NCBI GenBank assembly: GCA_964498765.1
Contig: CAZCIU010000074.1
Location: forward strand, 1 to 13,393
Source: UPXZ01 sp964498765
Lineage (GTDB): Bacteria > Bacteroidota > Bacteroidia > Bacteroidales > Paludibacteraceae
Direction: 5' to 3'
DNA: 13,393 nucleotides
In this document: in pieces, positions 6,506 through 13,393 of the stretch
Layout: every line of letters begins with the position of its first letter
How positions within the stretch are numbered: the first letter of the stretch is position 1
Program-made: the position numbers and the translations under genes
The notes under the pieces: model-generated
Database searches by the model: none
The model's input: the letters and a program-made list of their open reading frames with translations, nothing else
What the model was told of the DNA's origin: nothing

Positions 6506-6618
6506 AAACATCAAAACAGAACCCCAGTCTATTTGAAAGCAACATAATCAGTTAGTTCTTTGAATTTTACTGCGCAATGTGTGATTTTTTTAGGAAAACA
6601 ATGTTTATAAATTATTGC

Positions 6619-6827
6619 TGTCCGATAAAAAACAAAGAAATAAAATAATTGACAGCTTTACAAGGGTTAAGCCCATATAGGGCTTACTCTTTTGTACTTC
6701 ATTTTCTACAAATATTTTGCAACGCTGTTGCAAAAAGAGAGCCACAGAGTGGCTAAATCTTTGTAGTAAATTGAAATTAATTCAAATGAAAGCCACATAG
6801 TGGCTTAATAATTATTTTTATCGGACA
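6619..6827. mobile_element. Element B: 209-bp unit with 13-bp terminal inverted repeats and internal palindromes
   Basis: TGTCCGATAAAAA (6619-6631) and its exact reverse complement (6815-6827) bound the unit. Inside are AAGCCC-ATATA-GGGCTT (6669-6685), TTTTGCAAC-GCT-GTTGCAAAA (6715-6735), AGCCAC-AGA-GTGGCT (6740-6754) and AAGCCAC-ATA-GTGGCTT (6790-6806). CTACAAA (6706-6712) pairs with TTTGTAG (6760-6766), enclosing the second and third hairpins, so a REP-like module may be nested in a MITE-like frame. There is no coding capacity. I could not identify a convincing target-site duplication. The ends resemble insertion-sequence termini, but I cannot name the parent family. Confidence 0.7.
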
Positions 6828-6873
6828 ATAGTGCATCCTAAAAGGCATTAAAACCCTTTCAGCTTACAAAAAA

Positions 6874-8706
6874 TCAAAACCGCCTTTCAATCTCCTCATG
6901 CTGCAACACAGTAATAATAGTCTTACCATCTGGGGCATACTGATGATTTGCGCAACTAAATAAATCGTCGAAAAGTTGGGACATCTCCTGATTATTCAAT
7001 GGCTGACCATATTGAATAGCTGTTTTTTTAGAAATAACCATCGCGATTTTTTCCTGGATATTTTCCTTAACGGTCATCCCCGTTACAAGTACTTCTGCAA
7101 TTAGCTCCTTCAACAAAACCAAACTAGAACCTATACCCATTTCTGAAGGCACGCCATTTACCGCAAAAGCATTTTTCCCAAAGGGTTCAATATCAAATCC
7201 AACCCAAAGCAGTTCAGGTAAAATACGCTCCATCACTGAATTTTCATTTGCATCCAGCTCCAGTACTTCCGGAAATAAAACCTGCTGCGAAACACCTTTC
7301 TGATTTTGAATGATAAGCATATACCGATCAAACAAAATGCGGAAATGCGCTCTGTGCTGGTCTATCAGCATCAAACCGGACTTAGCACCTGAAATCAGAT
7401 ACTTATTTTTGTATTGGAAATAATCTGAAGCAGAAGTTGATAATTCAAGTTCCTGCTGCTCCTCGTCTTTTGCATTTACTTCAAAATCAAAACCAGCCGG
7501 TGTGTTTTCATTACTTCCCTTACTAAAATCACCGTAAAGTTTCTCCCAATCAAAGTCAGGACGTTTGGACACTTTACCCGAACCCGAACTTCCAAAAGGA
7601 TTATATTCGGGATTAAAAGTGATTTTTGGTGGAGAAATTCTAGCGTTACCATCCAACACAGGAATATCCGGTGAACCTTCCTGATCAAAATCGAGCGGCG
7701 GCATTACTTGAAATTTGCCAAGCGATTCCTTGACACTCGCCAGAATTATCGACCAAATCATCTGCTCATTCTCAAATTTAATTTCAGTTTTTGAAGGATG
7801 CACATTCACATCGATGGAATTGGGATTAATATCAAAATAAATAAAGTAATTTGGATTTTCATTCGGTTTTATCAGGTTTTCATACGCCACCATTACGGCT
7901 TTATGGAAATAGGGATGGCGCATATATCGCTCATTGACAAAGAAATACTGATTGGCATTTTTCTGCGTAAACTCAGGTCTTCCGATATAGCCTCGAATGG
8001 AAATAAAATCAGTATTTGCTTCGATTGGAAGTAATTGCTGATCCATTTTTCGCTTAGCGAAAGTATCGAAAACATTTTCAATTCGTCCTTTTAAATTCGT
8101 TTCCGGCAAGTTAAACAACTCTGTATCATCGTCGAATAAGCTAAAACTGATATTCGGATGCACCAGCACGATGCGAAAGAATTCGTTTCGGACATGCATC
8201 ATTTCGGTTGAGATAGATTTTAGAAATTTTCGTCGGGCAGGAACATTGAAAAATAGATTTTTTACGGAAATATTGGTGCCTTTTGCAGTTTGTACGGTCT
8301 CCTGCCGAAACACGCGCGTTCCCGCGATTTCGAGAAATGTACCCAATTCATCTTCTTCTCTTCGGGTTCGTATTTCCACTTGTGCAACTGCCGCCACAGA
8401 GGCCAAAGCTTCTCCACGAAATCCCATCGTTCGCAGCGAAAACAAATCCTCAGCCTGCTTAATTTTCGAGGTTGCATGCCGCTCAAACGACATTCTGGCA
8501 TCTGTTCCGCTCATCCCTACTCCATCATCAATAATCTGGATAAGATTATTTCCGCCACCTTTTATGACGATTTGTATATTTTGCGCTCCTGCATCGATGG
8601 AATTCTCCACCAGTTCTTTCACCACAGATGCAGGACGCTGAATCACCTCTCCGGCAGCAATTTGATTAGCCACCGAATCGGGAAGTACTTTTATAATATC
8701 GGTCAT
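6874..8706 (-). CDS. mutL: DNA mismatch repair protein MutL
   Basis: A 610-residue MutL, the ATP-driven matchmaker that couples MutS mismatch recognition to strand removal. The N-terminal GHKL ATPase has the catalytic Glu31 and Mg-binding Asn35 (KELVENSIDAGA), DDGVGM (60-65), RHATSKI (76-82), TMGFRGEAL (93-101) and GTNISVKNLFFNVPARR (143-159), with VNVHPSKTEIKF near 300-311. A poorly conserved linker (about 335-430) joins the dimerisation domain. A clamp-binding-like QQVLFP lies at 474-479. The nuclease motif of nicking MutLs, DQHA-x2-E-x4-E, is degenerate here (DQHRAHFRILFD, 449-460), and the Cys/His metal motifs near the C-terminus are altered (YAPDGKT, 590-596). Nicking activity is therefore doubtful. 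The gene lies 97 bases downstream of the guanylyltransferase on the same strand, without a clear promoter of its own. Confidence 0.96.
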   Translation of the reverse strand: MTDIIKVLPDSVANQIAAGEVIQRPASVVKELVENSIDAGAQNIQIVIKGGGNNLIQIIDDGVGMSGTDARMSFERHATSKIKQAEDLFSLRTMGFRGEALASVAAVAQVEIRTRREEDELGTFLEIAGTRVFRQETVQTAKGTNISVKNLFFNVPARRKFLKSISTEMMHVRNEFFRIVLVHPNISFSLFDDDTELFNLPETNLKGRIENVFDTFAKRKMDQQLLPIEANTDFISIRGYIGRPEFTQKNANQYFFVNERYMRHPYFHKAVMVAYENLIKPNENPNYFIYFDINPNSIDVNVHPSKTEIKFENEQMIWSIILASVKESLGKFQVMPPLDFDQEGSPDIPVLDGNARISPPKITFNPEYNPFGSSGSGKVSKRPDFDWEKLYGDFSKGSNENTPAGFDFEVNAKDEEQQELELSTSASDYFQYKNKYLISGAKSGLMLIDQHRAHFRILFDRYMLIIQNQKGVSQQVLFPEVLELDANENSVMERILPELLWVGFDIEPFGKNAFAVNGVPSEMGIGSSLVLLKELIAEVLVTGMTVKENIQEKIAMVISKKTAIQYGQPLNNQEMSQLFDDLFSCANHQYAPDGKTIITVLQHEEIERRF

Positions 8707-8803
8707 TTCTTTCTTAGACGAGTTATCGTATAGGATGTTTGAATTAGGCTTGTGACGGGAAATTCAATTCATACAGTTGAGACACTGACTGTGTGTCTTT
8801 ATC

Positions 8804-9880
8804 TTATGAAAATTTCCCTTTATACTTAAAGTTAGCATCGTTTACAAACTGGCGAATTTTCTCTTCTTCGGAACGTTTGCAAATCAGCAATACATTATCC
8901 GATTCAGCTACGATATAGCCATCCAGATCATGCACTACCGCCAATCGACCTTTAGGAAGTGTCACAATATTGTCTTTGCTATCATAAAAAATCGATTCGC
9001 ACAGCAAGGTGGTATTGTTATTTTCGTCTTTTTCTGACAAATCATAGAGCGAACCCCATGTCCCTAAGTCAGACCATCCAAATTCTGAGCATAATACAAA
9101 CACACCTTCTGCTTTTTCCATCACGCCATAGTCGATGGAAATACTTGGACAGGAAGGATACATTTCATTGATAAAATCTTGTTCTTTATCGGTATTGTAC
9201 AGTCCTTCGCCTGCTTCAAACTTAGTAGAAACTTCCGGTAAATAGACTTTAAATGCATTCTCAATAGCCCTCAAATTCCACAAAAATATTCCTGAATTCC
9301 AGAAAAATTCTCCCGTTTCAAAAAACACTTTTGCCAGTTCGGCATTCGGTTTTTCGGTAAATGTTTTTACCGGACGCGGATTGTCCGTGCCTTCTCCAAC
9401 CTGTATATAACCATAACCCGTTTCCGGACGGCTCGGTTTAATTCCCAGGGTAAGCAAATTGTCGTTTTTCTCAATAAAATCAAGTCCTTCTTTGATGGTA
9501 TCAATAAATCGATCTTCCTTCAAAATCAAATGATCAGAAGGTGCAACGATGATATTGGCATGGTCTGTCATCGACTTAATGCGCTGTACTGCATAAGCAA
9601 TACAAGGCGCTGTGTTTCTTCTGGCAGGCTCCAGCAGGATTTGACTTTCATGAATTTCCGGGAGTTGCTCCAGAATAGTGTCTTTGTAAATTACATTGGA
9701 TACAATAAGTATATTGGAAGCAGGAACAACATTTCTAAACCGGTCATAGGTCATCTGTATCAGTGATCGCCCCGTTCCAAAAAAGTCCAGAAACTGTTTT
9801 GGTTTTTCTTCTCTACTTACGGGCCAAAAACGGGCACCAACTCCTCCGGCCATAATAACGCAATAGTTATTTCTGTGCAT
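8804..9880 (-). CDS. manC: Mannose-1-phosphate guanylyltransferase (GDP-mannose pyrophosphorylase)
   Basis: This cytoplasmic enzyme makes GDP-mannose from mannose 1-phosphate and GTP, feeding GDP-fucose, surface polysaccharide and glycoprotein synthesis. The 358-residue protein has the nucleotidyltransferase signature GGVGARFWPVSREEKPKQF (12-30), then EPARRNTAPCIAYA (84-97), APSDH (113-117), ETGYGYI (153-159), FTEKP (174-178), FWNSGIFLW (193-201), DYGVMEK (250-256) and GWSDLGTW (268-275). The length fits the single-domain type; the second, isomerase domain of bifunctional ManC/AlgA proteins is absent. The ATG is placed just ahead of the signature, as expected. A candidate promoter lies about 45-75 bases upstream, and mutL follows on the same strand. 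No other sugar-nucleotide genes are nearby, so it is probably a housekeeping copy. The symbol manC is used by function. Confidence 0.94.
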   Translation of the reverse strand: MHRNNYCVIMAGGVGARFWPVSREEKPKQFLDFFGTGRSLIQMTYDRFRNVVPASNILIVSNVIYKDTILEQLPEIHESQILLEPARRNTAPCIAYAVQRIKSMTDHANIIVAPSDHLILKEDRFIDTIKEGLDFIEKNDNLLTLGIKPSRPETGYGYIQVGEGTDNPRPVKTFTEKPNAELAKVFFETGEFFWNSGIFLWNLRAIENAFKVYLPEVSTKFEAGEGLYNTDKEQDFINEMYPSCPSISIDYGVMEKAEGVFVLCSEFGWSDLGTWGSLYDLSEKDENNNTTLLCESIFYDSKDNIVTLPKGRLAVVHDLDGYIVAESDNVLLICKRSEEEKIRQFVNDANFKYKGKFS

Positions 9881-9923
9881 AATCTTGATTTTCAGCTGTT
9901 TATATTAATGATATTTATCTCTA

Positions 9924-9955
9924 CTAAAGTACGTTTTTTATTTAAGTTGAGCAAA
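9924..9955 (-). promoter_or_regulatory. Candidate promoter for manC (and perhaps mutL)
   Basis: On the minus strand a TTTG (plus 9952-9955) is followed by exactly 20 bases and then TACTTTAG (plus 9924-9931). This is one mismatch from the Bacteroidota -7 consensus TAnnTTTG at normal spacing. Transcription would begin near 9917, giving a leader of about 37 bases. Confidence 0.55.
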
Positions 9956-10089
9956 TTATAAATCTAAAAAAATGTAGAAATGAGGCATTTCGTACACTTG
10001 AAAAATTACAATCATTTTGGAACCTTAGGAGCAAAATACGAATAAGGTAAAAAGGTATTTAATTATATTATTATCTGAAAAAAATATGT

Positions 10090-10239
10090 CGCAGCTACGC
10101 AACTCTTTCAAATTCTCTGAATTTATTTCTACCATACTGTCGCCACTCTGTGGCTCCCGATAATTATCGGGAAAGCTGCATAGCAGCGACAGTATGGTGG
10201 CAGAATATTCAAAATTCTGATTAGAGCTGCGTAGCTGCG
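10090..10239. mobile_element. Palindromic element A, copy 2 (REP/MITE-like)
   Basis: A 150-bp second copy in the same orientation as 6349-6505. The ends form a 16-bp inverted repeat with one mismatch (CGCAGCTACGCAACTC against GAGCTGCGTAGCTGCG). The long stem (10129-10143 with 10186-10200) is conserved, with A-T replaced by G-C at 10139/10190 and T-A by T-G at 10130/10199. The middle small palindrome is perfect here (CCCGATAATTATCGGG, 10156-10171). Similarity extends to about 10252 (CATCAAAACAG). Confidence 0.82.
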
Positions 10240-10295
10240 AAGCATCAAAACAGCCCCAAGTATATTAGTCTACATTAAAAATTGGCTTATTGTAT

Positions 10296-10328
10296 CTTAT
10301 CGAACAATTTGTAATTTTTATTGGACAA
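10296..10328. repeat. Degenerate remnants of element B ends
   Basis: TTTTTATTGGACA at 10316-10328 differs by one base from the right end of element B, and TTATCGAACAA near 10298-10308 is a second, poorer match in the same orientation. They follow element A copy 2 as element B follows copy 1, suggesting a once-shared composite arrangement that has decayed here. The matches are short, so this is tentative. Confidence 0.4.
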
Positions 10329-10382
10329 CAATAATTTAATTACCCAATTCCATACGCTCAACATCTCTCCTTACTTTAAAGC

Positions 10383-10413
10383 AAAAAAGCATTCGAAAAT
10401 CGAATGCTTTTTT
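10383..10413 (-). terminator. Intrinsic terminator of rpoC
   Basis: GCATTCG (10389-10395) pairs with CGAATGC (10401-10407) across a 5-base loop, flanked by six A and six T, so the hairpin works in either direction. It lies about 70 bases downstream of the rpoC stop codon and marks the end of that transcript. Confidence 0.88.
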
Positions 10414-10480
10414 GTGATAAATCAATACTGATTATCTATTTTGAAACTTTGAGTTCTAGTTACTCAAGCTGATTTGGGAT

Positions 10481-13393
10481 TTACTCCAATTCAGTTCCGG
10501 TAGCAATATCCAGAACGTTTTTGCGGGCATCCATCATCTTTTCGTACTCTTCGCGTGATCCTACGACTATTTTTTCGTATTCGCGCAAACCTGTACCGGC
10601 CGGAATTAAGTGACCACAAATAACATTTTCTTTCAATCCTTCCAGTTTATCCACTTTACCGTTGATAGCTGCGTCGTTCAGAACTTTAGTTGTTTCCTGG
10701 AACGATGCTGCCGACATAAAGCTCTTAGTCTGAAGGGCTGCACGTGTGATACCTTGAAGTACCTGATTGGATGTTGCAGGAACTGCATCACGAGTTTCTA
10801 CCAGTTTCAGGTCACGACGTTTCAGCATACTATTCTCATCACGAAGTTTACGAGCAGTAATGATTTGTCCCGGTTTCAATGTTTCTGAATCGCCGACATC
10901 AACAATCACTTTTTTACCCCAGATACGGTCGTTTTCTTCCATAAATTCGTTTTTATCAACGATTTGTTTTTCAAGGAAACGAGTATCACCTTGTTCTACG
11001 ATTTCAACTTTACGCATCATCTGACGAACAATCACTTCAAAGTGTTTATCATTAATTTTCACACCTTGCAGACGGTAAACGTCTTGAACTTCGTTAACAA
11101 TATAATCCTGAACAGCTGTAGGACCTTTGATGGCAAGAATGTCTGCCGGTGTAGTAGCACCATCTGAAAGCGGTGTTCCTGCACGCACAAAGTCATTTTC
11201 CTGAACAAGAATTTGTTTTGAAAGTGGAATTAAGTATTTCTTCACTTCACCCGTTTTAGAAGTTACTGAAATCTCACGGTTACCACGTTTGATTTTACCG
11301 AAGTTTACTTCACCATCAATTTCAGCTACTACAGCCGGATTTGACGGGTTACGAGCTTCGAATAGTTCAGTCACACGTGGAAGACCACCGGTGATGTCAC
11401 CTGCTTTACCAACTGTACGTGGGATTTTCACAAGCATCTGACCGGATTTGATTTCAGCATTCTCATCCAATACCAGGTGAGCGCCTACAGGCAAGTTGTA
11501 CGTACGCAATACATTTCCTTTTTTGTCCAAAATATTGGCACTTGGAATTTTAGTTTTGTCTTTCGTTTCGATAATAATTTTCTCACGAAGACCGGTTGTG
11601 TCGTCCACTTCTGTTTTAAATGTAACGTTTTCGATTACATCTTCAAACTCAATCTTACCTTCATTTTCTGCAATAATTACCGCGTTGAATGGGTCCCAGG
11701 TACAGATCAGCTGACCTTTTTTACACATATCACCTTGTTTTACAAACAATTTAGAACCGTAAGGTACGTTTTGTGTTGTAAGTACAATGTTTGTGTTCGG
11801 ATCAACCACACGCATTTCAGTCAAACGACTTACTACTACCTGATATTCAGTTCCGTCGTCATCTTTTGCATTTACTGTACGAAGTTCATCAAATTCAAGA
11901 CGACCATCGTATTTCAATGTAATATTTGATTCAGAAGCAATGTTCGAAGCGATACCTCCGACGTGGAACGTACGCAGTGTCAACTGTGTTCCCGGCTCAC
12001 CGATTGACTGAGCAGCAATCACACCTACAGCTTCTCCAATGTGCGTCATACGGCCTGTTGCAAGGTTACGTCCGTAACATTTTGCACAAACTCCGCGTTG
12101 AGACTCACAGGTCAATACCGAACGAATTTCTACGCGTTCGATTGGAGAATCTTCAATGATCTTTGCTTTGCTTTCAGTAATCTGCTCACCTGATTCTACA
12201 ATCAAATCGCCCGTAAGAGGGTGATAAATATCGTGAACAGAAACACGTCCTAAAATTCTTTCATACAAAGATGAAATTACATCTTCGTTATTTTTAACCT
12301 CAGAAGCTACCAATCCACGTAGTGTACCGCAATCTTCTTCGTTTACAATTACATCTTGTGATACGTCAACCAAACGACGAGTCAAGTAACCCGCATCTGC
12401 CGTTTTAAGAGCCGTATCCGCCAAACCTTTACGAGCACCGTGGGTAGAGATAAAGTACTCCAACACTGACAAACCTTCTTTAAAGTTTGACAAAATCGGG
12501 TTTTCAATAATCTGACCACCTTCAGCACCTGATTTTTGAGGTTTTGCCATCAATCCACGCATACCGGCCAACTGACGAATCTGTTCTTTCGAACCACGAG
12601 CACCCGAGTCAAGCATCATATACATAGAGTTGAATCCTTGACGGTCTTCAGCCAGCTGCTTGATAAGTACGTTCGACAATTTAGTATTTACGTGTGTCCA
12701 AGTATCGATAATCTGATTATAACGCTCACGTGGAGTGATGAATCCCATGTTATAGTTATTCATAATCTCTTCCACTTCCGCATTACCTTCTTTTACCAAT
12801 GTTTCTTTTTCCAACGGAATAATCACGTCGCTCAGGTTAAATGACAATCCGCCACGGAAGGCCATGTAGTAACCCATATCTTTAATATCGTCCAGGAATT
12901 GAGCTGTACGAGCTACCCCGCAAGTTTCAATTACTCGTCCGATAATGTCACGCAATGATTTTTTAGAAAGTAATTCATTGATAAAGCCCATTTCTGTCGG
13001 AACGTTTTTATTGAATAAAATACGTCCGATTGTAGTTTCGATCAATGTGCTTCCTGCTTCGCTATTATCAGCAATTCTTACTTTGATAATCGCGTGAAGA
13101 TCAACTTGTTTTTCGTTGTAAGCAATTTCTGCTTCTTCCGGAGAATAGAAAATCAAGCCTTCGCCTTTTGCTCCCGGACGTGGTTTTGTAATGTAATACA
13201 AACCAAGCACCATGTCCTGAGAAGGAACAGTGATAGGTGCGCCGTTAGCAGGGTTCAAAATATTGTGAGAAGCAAGCATTAATAGCTGAGCTTCAAGAAT
13301 TGCTTCGTTTCCAAGCGGCAAGTGAACAGCCATCTGGTCACCGTCGAAGTCGGCGTTGAACGCAGTACATGAAAGTGGGTGCAACTGAATAGC
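10481..13393 (-). CDS. rpoC: RNA polymerase beta' subunit, C-terminal part (cut by the window edge)
   Basis: The largest catalytic subunit of RNA polymerase. The frame is open to the right edge and 970 residues are visible. As beta' in this phylum is roughly 1,400 residues, I estimate that some 450 are missing at the N-terminus. The fragment opens just before the active-site Mg loop NADFDGD (13-19 of the fragment). The bridge helix is at about 298-343 (EYFISTHGARKGLADTALKT) and the trigger loop at about 453-477 (AVGVIAAQSIGEPGTQLTLR). The second zinc site uses Cys355, Cys429, Cys436 and Cys439 (EEDCGTL, then LTCESQRGVCAKCYG). The C-terminal part carries the repeated barrel-sandwich segments and ends NVLDIATGTELE. 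Everything expected of a functional core is present. It ends the upstream polymerase operon, with a terminator 70 bases further on. Confidence 0.98.
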   Translation of the reverse strand, partial: AIQLHPLSCTAFNADFDGDQMAVHLPLGNEAILEAQLLMLASHNILNPANGAPITVPSQDMVLGLYYITKPRPGAKGEGLIFYSPEEAEIAYNEKQVDLHAIIKVRIADNSEAGSTLIETTIGRILFNKNVPTEMGFINELLSKKSLRDIIGRVIETCGVARTAQFLDDIKDMGYYMAFRGGLSFNLSDVIIPLEKETLVKEGNAEVEEIMNNYNMGFITPRERYNQIIDTWTHVNTKLSNVLIKQLAEDRQGFNSMYMMLDSGARGSKEQIRQLAGMRGLMAKPQKSGAEGGQIIENPILSNFKEGLSVLEYFISTHGARKGLADTALKTADAGYLTRRLVDVSQDVIVNEEDCGTLRGLVASEVKNNEDVISSLYERILGRVSVHDIYHPLTGDLIVESGEQITESKAKIIEDSPIERVEIRSVLTCESQRGVCAKCYGRNLATGRMTHIGEAVGVIAAQSIGEPGTQLTLRTFHVGGIASNIASESNITLKYDGRLEFDELRTVNAKDDDGTEYQVVVSRLTEMRVVDPNTNIVLTTQNVPYGSKLFVKQGDMCKKGQLICTWDPFNAVIIAENEGKIEFEDVIENVTFKTEVDDTTGLREKIIIETKDKTKIPSANILDKKGNVLRTYNLPVGAHLVLDENAEIKSGQMLVKIPRTVGKAGDITGGLPRVTELFEARNPSNPAVVAEIDGEVNFGKIKRGNREISVTSKTGEVKKYLIPLSKQILVQENDFVRAGTPLSDGATTPADILAIKGPTAVQDYIVNEVQDVYRLQGVKINDKHFEVIVRQMMRKVEIVEQGDTRFLEKQIVDKNEFMEENDRIWGKKVIVDVGDSETLKPGQIITARKLRDENSMLKRRDLKLVETRDAVPATSNQVLQGITRAALQTKSFMSAASFQETTKVLNDAAINGKVDKLEGLKENVICGHLIPAGTGLREYEKIVVGSREEYEKMMDARKNVLDIATGTELE

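Larger units (their letters stand above)
9881..10382. other. Gap between manC and rpoC: promoter, element A copy 2, element B remnants
   Basis: No gene is supported in this stretch. It contains the manC promoter at about 9924-9955, a short hairpin GAAATG-AGG-CATTTC at 9977-9991 and the second copy of element A at 10090-10239. Two degenerate matches to the end of element B lie at 10296-10306 and 10316-10328. The rpoC terminator follows at 10383. Confidence 0.7.

Noticed and set aside
8171..8733. Plus-strand open frames opposite mutL (and similar ones opposite rpoC and rprX)
   Set aside because: Antisense shadows of strongly conserved genes, with no independent coding evidence.
8780..8798. Small hairpin AGACAC/GTGTCT between manC and mutL as a terminator
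   Set aside because: Only six base pairs and no T run on the minus strand, so it does not separate the two genes convincingly.

Overview
The window looks like chromosomal DNA from a member of the Bacteroidota, probably the order Bacteroidales. Three things point there: the RprX/RprY-type two-component pair and an UpxY-type NusG paralog, the Bacteroidota-style promoter boxes (TAnnTTTG), and the A-rich leaders without a clear Shine-Dalgarno. The protein features were read from translated sequence and remembered family motifs; no database search was possible.

Layout. Positions 1-865 hold no gene I can support. They contain a decaying 42-bp tandem repeat and several unrelated palindromes. A helical protein of unknown function (866-1639, +) follows, ending in a strong terminator. 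Facing it is a small secreted or outer-membrane beta-barrel-like protein (1916-2464, -) and, upstream of that, a lone UpxY-like antitermination factor (2696-3217, -). Similar composite repeats in opposite orientation flank the upxY-like gene. After a 777-bp promoter-rich gap come the sensor kinase and response regulator rprX-rprY (4097-6321, +), almost certainly one operon.

Convergent to these, on the minus strand, lie mutL (6874-8706), mannose-1-phosphate guanylyltransferase (8804-9880) and the C-terminal two thirds of rpoC (10481 to the right edge). rpoC ends at its own terminator. The guanylyltransferase has its own candidate promoter and may be co-transcribed with mutL.

The main non-coding interest is a set of nested palindromic elements. 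Two copies of a roughly 150-bp element (6349-6505 and 10090-10239) can fold into a long stem carrying three small hairpins. Between the copies, one paired position changes from A-T to G-C on both sides and another changes to a G-T wobble. A 209-bp element with 13-bp terminal inverted repeats (6619-6827) lies beside the first copy and shares its small palindromes. These look like non-autonomous mobile or REP-like elements. No CRISPR array, rRNA, tRNA, transposase or prophage gene was seen.
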